Below, in pieces: positions 17,555 to 26,715 of a DNA stretch of 34,944 nt; positions within the stretch are counted from its first letter, which is position 1, and each line of letters opens with the position of its first letter. Source of the stretch: a virus. The stretch spans positions 1 through 34,944 of the IMG/VR virus record IMGVR_UViG_3300021375_000091. One strand, written 5' to 3'. The translations under genes and the position numbers were made by a program. Below the pieces are notes generated by a model. That model worked only from the letters and a program-made list of their open reading frames with translations. It searched no databases and had not been told where the DNA came from.

Positions 17555-18178
17555 ATGGAAAATCAAATAGCACAAGGAGCAGAAGAACATATTTTTGAAA
17601 GGCACACTCCCGGTCAGTCTTTGACTAATTCTAAAGAACAACCTTATCCATGGGAACAACCTCCACAAATGACTTCTGTAAAAGAAGCTACACAAAAAAT
17701 ATTCTTAGGTTTATTAGAAGATAAAAATTTATCTACGGTTACAAATTTAATGGCTGAAGGTACTCCTATTGATGATGTAGCTCAAATGTTATTAATGACA
17801 GGATTTCAAAAAGGTAAGTTTAATCCTGATATGATGTTACAATTATTAGAACCAACTATGTATATGTTGTTAGCTATTGCAGAAAAAGCAGGTATTAGAC
17901 CAACACTTGACAGACCCGGAGAAGAAGAATTAGAAGAAAGTGATGAAGATACTGTTAAAGAAGAAATGTTACAACAACAAGAATTTAATAAATCTATCGG
18001 TCCGGGAGGCAGATTTCAAGATGCAGTTGTTAAAAATATTAACCCTGCTTCAGTCGGTGGAGAAATACAACAAAAACTAGCAGACTTAGATATGAGTAAA
18101 ATGAAAGAAAGTATACTACAAAAACGTAGACCTGCTATGCAACAAAAAGAAAGTTTACTAGGTAAAACAGGAGTTTAG
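17555..18178 (+). CDS. Conserved acidic phage protein, function unknown
   Basis: A 207-residue acidic protein preceded by AGGAGTAATTA. It has FERHTPGQSLTNSKEQPYPW near the N-terminus, then a helical domain (about residues 50-120) with LMAEGTPIDDVAQMLLMTGF and GKFNPDMMLQLLEPTMYMLL, then an acidic loop EEELEESDEDTVKEE and a charged helical tail. I recognise the HTPGQSLT and GFxKGKF patterns from unknown proteins lying among internal virion genes of marine phages. It has no signal peptide; the hydrophobic helices look like a folded bundle rather than membrane segments. A virion or assembly-chaperone role is inferred from location only. Confidence 0.65.
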   Translation: MENQIAQGAEEHIFERHTPGQSLTNSKEQPYPWEQPPQMTSVKEATQKIFLGLLEDKNLSTVTNLMAEGTPIDDVAQMLLMTGFQKGKFNPDMMLQLLEPTMYMLLAIAEKAGIRPTLDRPGEEELEESDEDTVKEEMLQQQEFNKSIGPGGRFQDAVVKNINPASVGGEIQQKLADLDMSKMKESILQKRRPAMQQKESLLGKTGV

Positions 18179-18180
18179 AT

Positions 18181-20442
18181 ATGGCTGAGAGTTTTAGCGA
18201 TATAATGAGTAATTACAAAGATATGAGCATTGAAGAGCTTGGTGGTTCTTTATTGCAACGACAATCTGACCAAGCAGCAGCAGCAGCTAAACGAGCTAAG
18301 AAACAAGACAGAGTTCAACAAGCTTTAGCACTTATGCTTACTGGTCAAGCTATTTTTAAAGGTGCTTATAATAAAAGGTCTAAAGAATTAGATGACCGTA
18401 TGGCTTTTGATGAAATTAATAATGGAGCTCAAGCTAAACAAATGTCAGGTCTTTCTAATGTTATAAGTGTTATTCCTGATAATTTTCATACTGATAAAAG
18501 CACAGAAGAAAGAGCTAATTTATTTTTAACAGAAAAAGGTGGTTTTTATAAAGCTCAATTAGAAAATAAATGGAGTCCTTATATTGATAGTCAAATTAAA
18601 ATTTCCTATCCTAATTTAGAAGAATTTAAAACATCAAATCCTGCTGCATATTCAACTCTTAAAAAAGAAGCCTTACAACAACTATCTATAGATTTATTTT
18701 CAAAAGATGATACAGGCGTAGAAAAATATAAAAGATTTGAAAACGAACTTAGAGATATTTTTAAAAATGAAGATGGCTATGCTGATATGGATAGGTTAGA
18801 ATTATTAAGAGCAGGTCTTGGTTTAGATGAACATCGTTTAACTAGGCTTGAATCTCAAAACTATGAAATCTTAAGAAGAGAATTAAGAAATCGTTCTAAT
18901 ATAATTGGTGGTGTAAAAGATATGTTTCAACATATTGGTAATAGAGCAGAATCTAAAGGTGGCATAAATTTATTTAAAAACTTAACAGTTGATAAATTAC
19001 AACCTTCTCGTTTAGATACTGTGTTAGATGAGTTAGATTTTAAAGGCATGGTAGTTCCTATAGTTGACAAAGCTCTTGCTAGAATTAGAGTAAGCCCTAC
19101 TCGATATAAAAATGCAGTTGATTCTTTACCTCAAGAAACAAGAGATAGAGTAACTCAAGCTTATACTACTATGAAAAGTAAAATTGTAGATAAAGAATTA
19201 GCAAAGATAGACTCTAGAGGTTTATTATCTACAAATTATGGATTTTTTGCTAGGTCAGACGATACTATATTATCTGAATATAAATGGGACCATTTAACAA
19301 ATGTATTTGATGCTAATGAACCATTAAGAAATGAAATGTTAAAAGGTGCTACAGCATTATCATTACGTTTTAATGATGACCCAAATTTTGCAATGGATTT
19401 GTATAAAGAAGTTGAAGATGATTCAGAAAAAATAAATCAATTTAAAGTAGCAATACAAGACGAAGAATTTAGAAATCAATTTTCTATTGCTATGGTTATG
19501 AAAGCTGGATTTACAGACGATGAGTTTGGTTTTGATGGTGGTTATAGATATATAGAACCAAATATTGATGAAAAAAATATTTATCAAGAAGGATATAACC
19601 CAGAAAAATCAAGAGAATCTTTAGATTTAGTGTTGGGTGAAGGTATAGATGTAAGTCGTAAAGGATTTATTGCTACTAAAGAATATAACAATTTTTCTAA
19701 GAAAGGAAAAATTAAAAATTATGATATGATTGTAGAACAAATTTTAACAACAGATGTGTCAGAAACAGAAAGACAAAAAACTTTAGATTTCTTCTTTGAC
19801 TCTATTCCTAATCCACGAGGATTAAATCAACAAGAATATATAATGACTATGGAGTCTGAAATACGTCAAAGTAAACAAGTTGGAAAAGAAATTTTATTTA
19901 AATCTCGTAATGTTGGAAGAGATGTAACAATGGCAGCTATTAATGCTGTTACAGGATTGTCTGAAAATGAATCACCAGAATATGTAAAAAATTTACGATT
20001 GTTTATGAGAGACATAGCAAGAGTAGAATCTGATTTTGGAGAAAATGAAAATACTTTTTCTAATCCAAACTCGTCAGCTACTGGAATTTTTCAAGTAAAA
20101 GCTGATAAAGCAATGACTGAGGTTCAACGTAGAATTAAAGAACCTAATAGCTTTCAAAATTTAAAAACATATAACAAACAATTAAAAGAATCGTTAGGTA
20201 TAGATTTATCTACAGCTACTGCCGAAGATTTAGAAACTCCAATTTATTCAGCAGCTTTTGCAAGAGGTTATTTAATGACAGTAACAAAACCTATACCTAC
20301 TGACCCTCAAGCTCAAGCAAACTATTGGAGAAATAATTACAACAAAGGAGATAATTATTCGGTATCAGATTATCTAATAAAAAATAGATATTTTATAGAT
20401 ACGATGCAAGAAAAACTTGGAAATTTATTTGGAGAAGACTAA
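18181..20442 (+). CDS. Internal virion protein with C-terminal lytic transglycosylase-like domain
   Basis: A 753-residue protein, mostly charged helix, with an Ala/Lys-rich helix near residues 30-60. Residues about 605-745 resemble the lysozyme-like soluble lytic transglycosylase fold: IARVESDFG places a candidate catalytic Glu at 616, followed by NPNSSATGIFQVKADKAMTE, the usual SxAxGxxQ-type motif, and further on a YWRNNYNKG segment. Such domains in virion proteins cut a local hole in peptidoglycan during genome entry, as T7 gp16 does. It starts two bases after the previous stop, and its own stop overlaps the next ATG. The enzyme call is moderate because the motif is divergent. Confidence 0.65.
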   Translation: MAESFSDIMSNYKDMSIEELGGSLLQRQSDQAAAAAKRAKKQDRVQQALALMLTGQAIFKGAYNKRSKELDDRMAFDEINNGAQAKQMSGLSNVISVIPDNFHTDKSTEERANLFLTEKGGFYKAQLENKWSPYIDSQIKISYPNLEEFKTSNPAAYSTLKKEALQQLSIDLFSKDDTGVEKYKRFENELRDIFKNEDGYADMDRLELLRAGLGLDEHRLTRLESQNYEILRRELRNRSNIIGGVKDMFQHIGNRAESKGGINLFKNLTVDKLQPSRLDTVLDELDFKGMVVPIVDKALARIRVSPTRYKNAVDSLPQETRDRVTQAYTTMKSKIVDKELAKIDSRGLLSTNYGFFARSDDTILSEYKWDHLTNVFDANEPLRNEMLKGATALSLRFNDDPNFAMDLYKEVEDDSEKINQFKVAIQDEEFRNQFSIAMVMKAGFTDDEFGFDGGYRYIEPNIDEKNIYQEGYNPEKSRESLDLVLGEGIDVSRKGFIATKEYNNFSKKGKIKNYDMIVEQILTTDVSETERQKTLDFFFDSIPNPRGLNQQEYIMTMESEIRQSKQVGKEILFKSRNVGRDVTMAAINAVTGLSENESPEYVKNLRLFMRDIARVESDFGENENTFSNPNSSATGIFQVKADKAMTEVQRRIKEPNSFQNLKTYNKQLKESLGIDLSTATAEDLETPIYSAAFARGYLMTVTKPIPTDPQAQANYWRNNYNKGDNYSVSDYLIKNRYFIDTMQEKLGNLFGED

Positions 20443-23400
20443 TGCCTAATCAACTTGATGCATTTATGGATGCACTAGAAGAAGAGGAAAAAAAGAAACA
20501 ACAAGCCCTTCAAGAAATTAAAGTTCCAGAAGCTGTAGTTCAACCTATTCCTAATCAAACATCTAGTAAAACTGAACTTTATGATTCGACTATAGGTAAA
20601 GAGTTTAGTAATCCTAATTATAAACCTCTTTTTCAAAATACAGGTAAAAAAAGTTTAAGCGAATTAGAAGAAAATCCAGAGTTTGCTAAACGAGCTACTA
20701 GATTTTTACAAAGTATTAACGAAAACGATAATATTTTTGAATACTTACGAGATGCAGATTACAGTTTAAGTTCTGCTGCTATTCGTGCAGGTCAAACAAA
20801 TAGTTGGGATGAACAACAAATTGATGATTATGTATATTTAAAACAACAATTTGATAATGCTGAACTAAAAGGATTTAAAGAAAGATTTACTGCTGTTAAA
20901 GATATTGGTATAGATATATTAGGTGACCCTTTTAATATATTAGCAGCTTTATTTGCTATTCCAACTGGAGGAACTTCTTTAGCAACTAGAGGAGCTTTAG
21001 GAACTGCAGCTCAAGCTGGTTTAAAAAGATTAAGTGCTCAACAAATTGCAAAACGACAATCACTTAAAAAAGCTAAAACTTTAAGAGATGTAAAACAAAC
21101 AGCTAAAATTGGAGCTTTGGAAGGAGCTGCTATTGAAATGCCTCATGGTTATTTTCTTTCAGATATTGATGTTGATTTAGGTTTACGAGATGAAATAGAT
21201 GCTTCTATGATTGCTGGTCGAACACTTTTAGGTGCAGGTATTGGTGGGGCTGCCGGTGGCGTAGCTGGAGCTGTTACTGGTTTGTATGGTAATAGATATT
21301 TAACAAAAGAATTTAAGTATACAAACGAAACTGCTATTGATGATATTGCTGAATCTCAAACTAGAAAAGAAATTAATGATAATCAATTTTTAGAAGATAG
21401 TTTAGAACATAAAAGTAAAAATAATTTATATAAAATATTATCTAATACTCAAGGAAAACCCACTACTAAATTTTTAGCATGGGCAGAAAAATCAAAACCT
21501 TTACAAGAACTTCTGAAAAAATTTAGATACGATTATGATTCTGGAATGTTTAAAGAAGGATATCAAGGTGTTAAAGAAAAATCATATGGGTTAGCTTTAG
21601 GCGAAAGACAAGGCAAATATTTGTATGGTTTAGCTAAAGGATTAAATGTTTTATATAGAGTAGGATTTAGAGGTAAAATAATAGGAGAACAAAATGACCA
21701 ATTATTTACTTTACTATCTGACAAATCTATAAATTTTAAAAATATTGATAACTTAAAAAATAAAAATTATTCTAATAAGTTTGGAATAAATTTTAATATT
21801 AATGATGATATTATTAGTTCGTATAAAGGAGTTAAAACTCAAATTGATGATGCTTTTGAAGAAGGAAGGTCAGTAGGTTTATTTGGAACTAATATTAAAC
21901 AAGGTATGGGTTATTTACCTAGACTTTTTAAGTATGATATTCTTAACGACAAACGAGGAAAATTTGAACAACTTTTAATTAAGGCAGGTCATGCTGACCC
22001 ACTTAATGATATTGATGAAATTACAATTAAAACATCTGATGGTGTAAAGGTTAAAGGAATAAAAGAAGATGCAGTAGGAATTGACCAAGATGTTTTTGGT
22101 AGAGATTTTTTAAAAGATGCTGAAGGTAATTTAGATAAAGCTAAAGAACTTAAAGCTACTCAAATTGTAGACGATATGTTAGAGTATCGTTGGGTTCCAT
22201 TTGAATTAAGAAGTAAAAGAAAAGCTGGTTCGTCTGGTAGCTTTATGCAACAAAGAAGGTTTTCAAATCTTGAAAATAATGAAATACAAGAGTTTATTGA
22301 AACTGATGTTCAAACAATTTTAGAAGATTATTTTGTTAATATTTCTCAAGCTATAGAACGTACTAGATTTTTTGGTAAAAGTACAGACAATTTTAATAGT
22401 AAACAAATACAACCGGTTGTTGATGATTTAATAAATAAAGGTTTATCTAAAAAACAAGCTGAAGATGTTAGAAAGGGTTTATTGCTTATGCATAGCCGAG
22501 TAACTGGAATTGAAACTTTTTCTGAAAGTACATTAAAAAGAAACAATGCTGCAAGAGGAACTGCAGATTGGTTAAAATTATCACAACAAATGGCTCATTT
22601 ACCTTGGGCTACTTTATCAAGTTTAACTGAACCTTTAATATTATTAACAAGAGTAGGGGCTACAGATGTTCCTTTTACTATTACACAAATTGGTAAGGCT
22701 ATTGTAAAAGAAGGTGGTAGTGTTGTTGATAGAAGTTTAAAAGCTCTTTATAGATTACGTGGTGGTAAAACTAAAAATGTAAAAGATTTAGATGATGAAA
22801 CTTGGGGAGAACTATACAAAACAGGACTTGCTTTAGAACAAGCTGTACAAGAAAGAATTGAAGGTTTAGCTGGTGAAGGATTATATGGTCCAACTGCAAA
22901 AACAATGCAACAAGCATTTTTTAAAGCAAATTTATTAACACAATGGACAAAAGCTGTACAATTAGCTTCTTTTACTACAGGTAAAAGATTAATAAAAACA
23001 AACGCTAGACAGTTAGCTACAGGTAAAACTGTATTAGGAAGAAAATTAACTGAAAAAAATAAAAAATATTTAACTCAACAATTAAATGATTTAGGTATTG
23101 ATAAAACTAAAGCAGTTAATTGGTATAATAAATCATTAAGAAATAATAAATTTGATGATAGCCTTGCAAAAAAACAAGATTTTTATAGAGAAGATTTAAC
23201 ATCTGGTGCTAATAGATTTACAAAAGAAATTATTTTAAATCCAAGTACTGCAGAAGCTAATAGACCTTTGTGGTTTTCTACTCCTGCTGCTCAGTTGTTA
23301 GTACAGTTTGCTGGATATCCAACAGTTTTTAATAATACTATTTTAAGAAGATTTGCAAATGAATTTTATAATTATCCAGTACAAACTATTCCAAAATTAA

Positions 23401-23975
23401 TTCCAACTGCTTTGTTAATGACTGCAGTAGCTCATGTTGGAAACACAATTAGAAGTCAAGGCAATAATTATTATGATTATGAAACAGAAGAGCCAAAACC
23501 AGAAGGAGAAATGATTGGAGAAGCTTTACGTAGATGGGGAGGAACTGGACCTTTTGATTATGCTTATCGATTTACAGAAAATGAAGACCGTAATGCTGGG
23601 CAATTAACTTCTGCTTTAAAAACTTTTGCTGGTCCTTTACCTCAAGATGTAATTGATGGAATTTCATTTAGAAAAGGAATACCAGAAATTGCTGTAACAA
23701 ATATTCCGGGATATAGTATATTACCATATGAAACACGAAAAGATATTAGAAAATTTGGTAGAGATTTAACTAAAGAACCTAAAAAAGAAAAAGAAGATTA
23801 TAAATCATTATTTTCTAAAGGTGGTTTAGTTTATGATGTACCTAAAGTAGGCAATGAACCAGATGAAATTAAAATGCGAGGAGTAAACGCTACTTACAAT
23901 GAAGTAGCTGGGGTTATTCTTAAAGATGAAGAGGATAGAGGCATTACAAAACAAATGGAGGATTTGTTAAAATGA
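20442..23975 (+). CDS. Very large internal virion / ejection protein
   Basis: A 1177-residue protein whose ATG overlaps the upstream stop by one base. It is basic and mainly helical. Hydrophobic Gly/Ala-rich segments occur near residues 160-195 (DPFNILAALFAIPTGG) and 258-285 (GAGIGGAAGGVAGAVTGLYG), and another near 980 (PKLIPTALLMTAVAHVG). They could form a membrane channel. Size, position after the transglycosylase-domain protein and before lysozyme, and these segments fit the largest ejection protein of T7-like and marine podophages. No catalytic motif is evident. Its last four bases overlap the lysozyme gene (ATGA). Function is inferred from position and composition. Confidence 0.65.
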   Translation: MPNQLDAFMDALEEEEKKKQQALQEIKVPEAVVQPIPNQTSSKTELYDSTIGKEFSNPNYKPLFQNTGKKSLSELEENPEFAKRATRFLQSINENDNIFEYLRDADYSLSSAAIRAGQTNSWDEQQIDDYVYLKQQFDNAELKGFKERFTAVKDIGIDILGDPFNILAALFAIPTGGTSLATRGALGTAAQAGLKRLSAQQIAKRQSLKKAKTLRDVKQTAKIGALEGAAIEMPHGYFLSDIDVDLGLRDEIDASMIAGRTLLGAGIGGAAGGVAGAVTGLYGNRYLTKEFKYTNETAIDDIAESQTRKEINDNQFLEDSLEHKSKNNLYKILSNTQGKPTTKFLAWAEKSKPLQELLKKFRYDYDSGMFKEGYQGVKEKSYGLALGERQGKYLYGLAKGLNVLYRVGFRGKIIGEQNDQLFTLLSDKSINFKNIDNLKNKNYSNKFGINFNINDDIISSYKGVKTQIDDAFEEGRSVGLFGTNIKQGMGYLPRLFKYDILNDKRGKFEQLLIKAGHADPLNDIDEITIKTSDGVKVKGIKEDAVGIDQDVFGRDFLKDAEGNLDKAKELKATQIVDDMLEYRWVPFELRSKRKAGSSGSFMQQRRFSNLENNEIQEFIETDVQTILEDYFVNISQAIERTRFFGKSTDNFNSKQIQPVVDDLINKGLSKKQAEDVRKGLLLMHSRVTGIETFSESTLKRNNAARGTADWLKLSQQMAHLPWATLSSLTEPLILLTRVGATDVPFTITQIGKAIVKEGGSVVDRSLKALYRLRGGKTKNVKDLDDETWGELYKTGLALEQAVQERIEGLAGEGLYGPTAKTMQQAFFKANLLTQWTKAVQLASFTTGKRLIKTNARQLATGKTVLGRKLTEKNKKYLTQQLNDLGIDKTKAVNWYNKSLRNNKFDDSLAKKQDFYREDLTSGANRFTKEIILNPSTAEANRPLWFSTPAAQLLVQFAGYPTVFNNTILRRFANEFYNYPVQTIPKLIPTALLMTAVAHVGNTIRSQGNNYYDYETEEPKPEGEMIGEALRRWGGTGPFDYAYRFTENEDRNAGQLTSALKTFAGPLPQDVIDGISFRKGIPEIAVTNIPGYSILPYETRKDIRKFGRDLTKEPKKEKEDYKSLFSKGGLVYDVPKVGNEPDEIKMRGVNATYNEVAGVILKDEEDRGITKQMEDLLK

Positions 23976-24421
23976 ATGTAGAAGAATGCAAAGCACAAAT
24001 AAAAAGACACGAAGGCGAGGTCCTTGAAATCTACGAAGATAGTTTAGGATATAAGACTTTAGGTATAGGACATTTATGTCAGCCTCAAGACCCTGAATAT
24101 AATTGGGAGGTAGGAACGAAAGTATCACAAGAAGTTGTAGATATGTATTACGAAGAAGATTTTAAAAAACATTACATAGAAGCTAAACATGTATTTGGAA
24201 TAAACGAAGACTGGGATGGATTACCAGAAGACATACAACATGTTATAGTTAATATGTGTTTTAATCTTGGTGGTTCTAGACTTGCCAAATTTAAAAATAT
24301 GTTAAGAGCTTGTAGAAGACATGACTGGAAAGAAATGGCTGTACAAATGGAAGACAGTCGTTGGTTTGGTCAAGTTGGTAGACGTAGTAAAGAATTACAA
24401 GATATGGTATTAGGAGTATGA
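23972..24421 (+). CDS. Endolysin, T4-type lysozyme (GH24)
   Basis: A 149-residue muramidase that cuts the glycan strands of peptidoglycan at lysis. The active-site block aligns with T4 lysozyme: IKRHEG (Glu14, equivalent to T4 Glu11), IYEDSLGYKTLGIGH (Asp23 and Thr29, equivalent to Asp20 and Thr26). Later VNMCFNLGGSRLAKFKNML and WKEMAVQMEDSRWFGQVGRR match the conserved C-terminal lobe. Length is close to T4 lysozyme (164). There is no signal peptide or N-terminal membrane anchor, so release depends on a holin, and a 3-TM holin is encoded next. The start overlaps the ejection-protein gene by four bases. Confidence 0.92.
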   Translation: MNVEECKAQIKRHEGEVLEIYEDSLGYKTLGIGHLCQPQDPEYNWEVGTKVSQEVVDMYYEEDFKKHYIEAKHVFGINEDWDGLPEDIQHVIVNMCFNLGGSRLAKFKNMLRACRRHDWKEMAVQMEDSRWFGQVGRRSKELQDMVLGV

Positions 24422-24422
24422 A

Positions 24423-24896
24423 ATGAAAGCATTATTAAAAAACATAGTTGGAGCTGTTGCACCTACATTAGGGACTGCATTAGGTGGACCAATGGGAGGC
24501 ATGGCAGCTAATATGATAGCTGATGTCTTAGGATGTCCTAACAATCCAAAGGCAATAGAGAAGGCTGTAGCAGAAGCTACTCCTGAACAAATGCTAGAAC
24601 TTAAAAAAGCTGAGAATGATTTTGAAGTACAGATGAAAGAGCTTGACGTTGATGTATTTAAATTAGAAGTAGCTGATGGTCAAGATGCTAGAAATAAATT
24701 TAGTAAAGATTGGACAGCTCGTATTATGGGTATAGCTGTAGTCGGTGGATTTATGGGTTATATATTTTTAGTTACCCTTCAACCACCAGAGCAGAACTCA
24801 GAAGCTTTAATTAACTTAGTATTAGGTTATCTTGGTGGTCTTGCTAGTGCTGTTATTAGCTTTTACTTTGGTGCTTCAAACACCAACAAAGACTAA
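24423..24896 (+). CDS. Holin of the 3-TM (gene-transfer-agent type) family
   Basis: A 157-residue membrane protein. The N-terminal Gly/Ala-rich segment (AVAPTLGTALGGPMGGMAAN) and the pair of C-terminal helices (IMGIAVVGGFMGYIFLVTL and INLVLGYLGGLASAVISFYF) match the three-transmembrane holin family first linked to gene transfer agents. A charged helix with KKAENDFEVQMKELDVD and DGQDARNKFSKDWTARI links them and is characteristic of the family. It follows the lysozyme by one base, giving a compact lysis cassette. It would form the inner-membrane lesion that lets the lysozyme through. Its stop overlaps the next small gene (TAATG). Confidence 0.82.
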   Translation: MKALLKNIVGAVAPTLGTALGGPMGGMAANMIADVLGCPNNPKAIEKAVAEATPEQMLELKKAENDFEVQMKELDVDVFKLEVADGQDARNKFSKDWTARIMGIAVVGGFMGYIFLVTLQPPEQNSEALINLVLGYLGGLASAVISFYFGASNTNKD

Positions 24897-25033
24897 TGGA
24901 AGACGGTGGAAGTCATTGGTACGAGGACAAGAAGAAGGAAGAGACAGAAGAAGAAACAACACATCCTAAAGGCTGGTATTGGTGTCCAGAACGTAGGGAT
25001 TATTTTAGGTACAAAGAATGGCTGAAGTTATAA
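24896..25033 (+). CDS. Small Trp/Tyr-rich acidic protein in the lysis block
   Basis: A 45-residue ORF whose ATG overlaps the holin stop by one base (TAATG) and whose end overlaps the next gene by 16 bases. The sequence begins MEDGGSHWYEDKKKEETEEE and ends with HPKGWYWCPERRDYFRYKEW then LKL. The first half is acidic and the second aromatic and basic. Tight packing between two genes in different frames and the absence of any other explanation for this gap argue that it is translated. It has no membrane helix and no known family that I recognise. Function is unknown. Confidence 0.55.
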   Translation: MEDGGSHWYEDKKKEETEEETTHPKGWYWCPERRDYFRYKEWLKL

Positions 25034-25368
25034 GTTTAATAAACGAGGTAGGCTTTCCAATCGCAGCAGCGTTAGGGTTAGGTTTGTTTATATGGAAACT
25101 TATCAACAGAATTATTGATGGTATGGAAACAAAGCTAGATACTTTAGATGATAAAGTACAAGCGAGTTTAGATACGATGGAAGAACGAGTATCAACTAAA
25201 CTAGATAGTCAATATGGTATCATAGTTAGTTTAATAGACAGAGTAAGAGCAATGGATAATCAAAGTATTAGACAGGATGTTCTACTTAAAACTTTATTAG
25301 GTACACCAAACCTTATAGAGATAGATAAGATTGCGAAGGCAGATAGAGATGACCAAAGAAAAGATTGA
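25018..25368 (+). CDS. Membrane-anchored coiled-coil protein in the lysis block
   Basis: A 116-residue protein with one N-terminal transmembrane helix (VGFPIAAALGLGLFIWKLI, about residues 11-29), then a coiled coil (MDTKLDTL-like heptads, VQASLDTMEERVSTKLD) and a short C-terminal part with LLKTLLGTPNLIEID and a charged end. Similar small EVGFPIA-type membrane proteins are found beside lysis genes in marine phages. It could be an accessory holin, antiholin or spanin-like factor, but it lacks a lipobox or signal-anchor pair typical of spanins. It overlaps the small genes on both sides, so the whole block is likely one translation unit. Confidence 0.65.
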   Translation: MAEVISLINEVGFPIAAALGLGLFIWKLINRIIDGMETKLDTLDDKVQASLDTMEERVSTKLDSQYGIIVSLIDRVRAMDNQSIRQDVLLKTLLGTPNLIEIDKIAKADRDDQRKD

Positions 25369-25471
25369 AGACATACATCCTATGACACAAATTACTATTG
25401 CTTCAATAGTGCAGGTCTGCGTGTTAGGATTAATGTGTTTATCTATGTTATTAATAAGTACAGTATTTTAA
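25349..25471 (+). CDS. Small single-TM membrane protein upstream of the curli-like genes
   Basis: A 40-residue ORF starting inside the end of the previous gene (20-base overlap) and ending one base before the CsgF-like gene. MTKEKIEDIHPMTQITIASI is followed by a hydrophobic helix (VQVCVLGLMCLSMLLISTVF) to the C-terminus, so it has a cytoplasmic charged head and one membrane span. The size and topology suit a small holin-like or membrane-regulatory protein. It fills the only gap between lysis genes and the accessory module. No family is recognised. Translation is likely but unproven. Confidence 0.55.
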   Translation: MTKEKIEDIHPMTQITIASIVQVCVLGLMCLSMLLISTVF

Positions 25472-25472
25472 T

Positions 25473-25967
25473 ATGAAATTAATACCTACATTTAAAAGCG
25501 ACAAGGCTATTAGAAATTGCAAGTTTTGCATATTCTTTTGGTCTATGTTAATTATATTTTTTTCTGTAGAAAGTTTAGCAGATGAGATGGGTTTTAAATT
25601 TAAGTCACCTTCGTTTAATGGCAACAATACTAGCTCACATTATCTTACAATAGAAAACCAAGAGTTCAATCGTAAGATGACTATTAAAGAAGAGTTAAAA
25701 GCTTTACAAGAACAAATTAAAAGAGATAAAGAAAATACAACACTTGCAAGATTCATAAGAAACTTGGAGTCTCGTATTTATGCACAACTGTCAAGACAAT
25801 TAGTAGAGAATTTATTTGGGGAGAATCCTAGTACAGAAGGTACTATAGAACTTGAAGGGAATACCATTTCTTACACAAGTGATGGTGATATAATAACACT
25901 TACAATTACGGATGCAGATGGAAATGTCACGGTTATTCAGTTGCCTATTGGTAGTTTTACTTTCTAG
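25473..25967 (+). CDS. csgF: CsgF-like curli assembly protein
   Basis: A 164-residue secreted protein. The signal peptide has a long N-region and hydrophobic core (FFWSMLIIFFSVESLA) with likely cleavage near residue 37. The mature start MGFKFKSPSFNGNN matches the CsgF signature (FxFxNPxFGGN in E. coli), the segment that inserts into the CsgG pore. The central helix (LESRIYAQLSRQLVENLF) and the beta end (ITDADGNVTVIQLPIGSFTF) also parallel CsgF. In bacteria CsgF sits at the cell surface and couples curlin secretion to nucleation. Here it is the first gene of a five-gene accessory module and overlaps the CsgG-like gene by 56 bases. Family call is strong; activity in a phage setting is inferred. 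Confidence 0.82.
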   Translation: MKLIPTFKSDKAIRNCKFCIFFWSMLIIFFSVESLADEMGFKFKSPSFNGNNTSSHYLTIENQEFNRKMTIKEELKALQEQIKRDKENTTLARFIRNLESRIYAQLSRQLVENLFGENPSTEGTIELEGNTISYTSDGDIITLTITDADGNVTVIQLPIGSFTF

Positions 25968-26715
25968 TTGTGCAGTTATAAGTCAGAATGATGACTTAGT
26001 ATTAACAAAAAAAATACAGTCTCCTTCTACTATAGAGCTACAATCAGAAACATTAAGAAATTTACCAGCAGCTAAAGTACAGCCTACTATAGCTATATAT
26101 CCTAATAGCTTTAAAGATTTAACAGGGCAACGAAGAAGTAATAGTACTTTTGCTTTATTTAGTACAGCTATTACTCAAGCTCCAGAAGCTTTTTTAATTA
26201 GAGCTTTTAAACACACATCCGGTGGAAAGTTTTTTAGAGTTGTAGAACGTGTAGGTTTAGATGACCTTACAAAAGAAAGACAACTTATTAGAACAACTCG
26301 CAAAGAGTTTGAAGAAGATAACAAATTAAAACCTCTGCTTTTTGCAGGGTTGTTAGTTCAGGGTGGAGTAGTTTCGTATGAAGCTAATTTAAAATCTGGA
26401 GGATTGGGTGCTCGTTATTTAGGGATAGGTAATAGCAAACAATACAGAGAAGATACAGTTACAATATCATTACGATTAGTTTCTGTATCAACTGGTGAAG
26501 TGTTAATGGAAACTTTAGTAACTAAAAGCATTTTATCAACAAGTATTTCTCAAGATATATTTCGTTTTATTGAACAGCAAACAGAGCTAGTAGAAATAGA
26601 AGGTGGTGTAGCTGAGAATGAAAGTGTTTCTATTGCTTTACAAAAATCAATAGAGACAGGAGTGATGAATATTATAAACATAGGAATAGATAGAGGCTAT
26701 TGGGAATATGAATAA
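25912..26715 (+). CDS. csgG: CsgG-like outer-membrane secretion pore lipoprotein
   Basis: A 267-residue protein with a lipoprotein signal (CLLVVLLSSC, lipidated Cys20). Met3 and Met5 are alternative starts; all lie inside the CsgF-like gene. Signatures of CsgG are clear: FKDLTGQ, LFSTAITQAPEAFLIRAFK, VERVGLDDLTKERQLIR, YEANLKSGGLGARYLGIG (156-173), LRLVSVSTGEVL and IETGVMNIINIGIDRGYW. CsgG forms a nine-subunit outer-membrane channel for unfolded curlin. The Phe of the pore constriction (E. coli Phe56) appears kept as Phe83, but the positions of Tyr51 and Asn55 seem to be Ser or Asn and Leu, with one extra residue nearby. The protein stops right after the RGYW motif and lacks the extra tail of E. 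coli CsgG. Confidence 0.9.
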   Translation: MQMEMSRLFSCLLVVLLSSCAVISQNDDLVLTKKIQSPSTIELQSETLRNLPAAKVQPTIAIYPNSFKDLTGQRRSNSTFALFSTAITQAPEAFLIRAFKHTSGGKFFRVVERVGLDDLTKERQLIRTTRKEFEEDNKLKPLLFAGLLVQGGVVSYEANLKSGGLGARYLGIGNSKQYREDTVTISLRLVSVSTGEVLMETLVTKSILSTSISQDIFRFIEQQTELVEIEGGVAENESVSIALQKSIETGVMNIINIGIDRGYWEYE

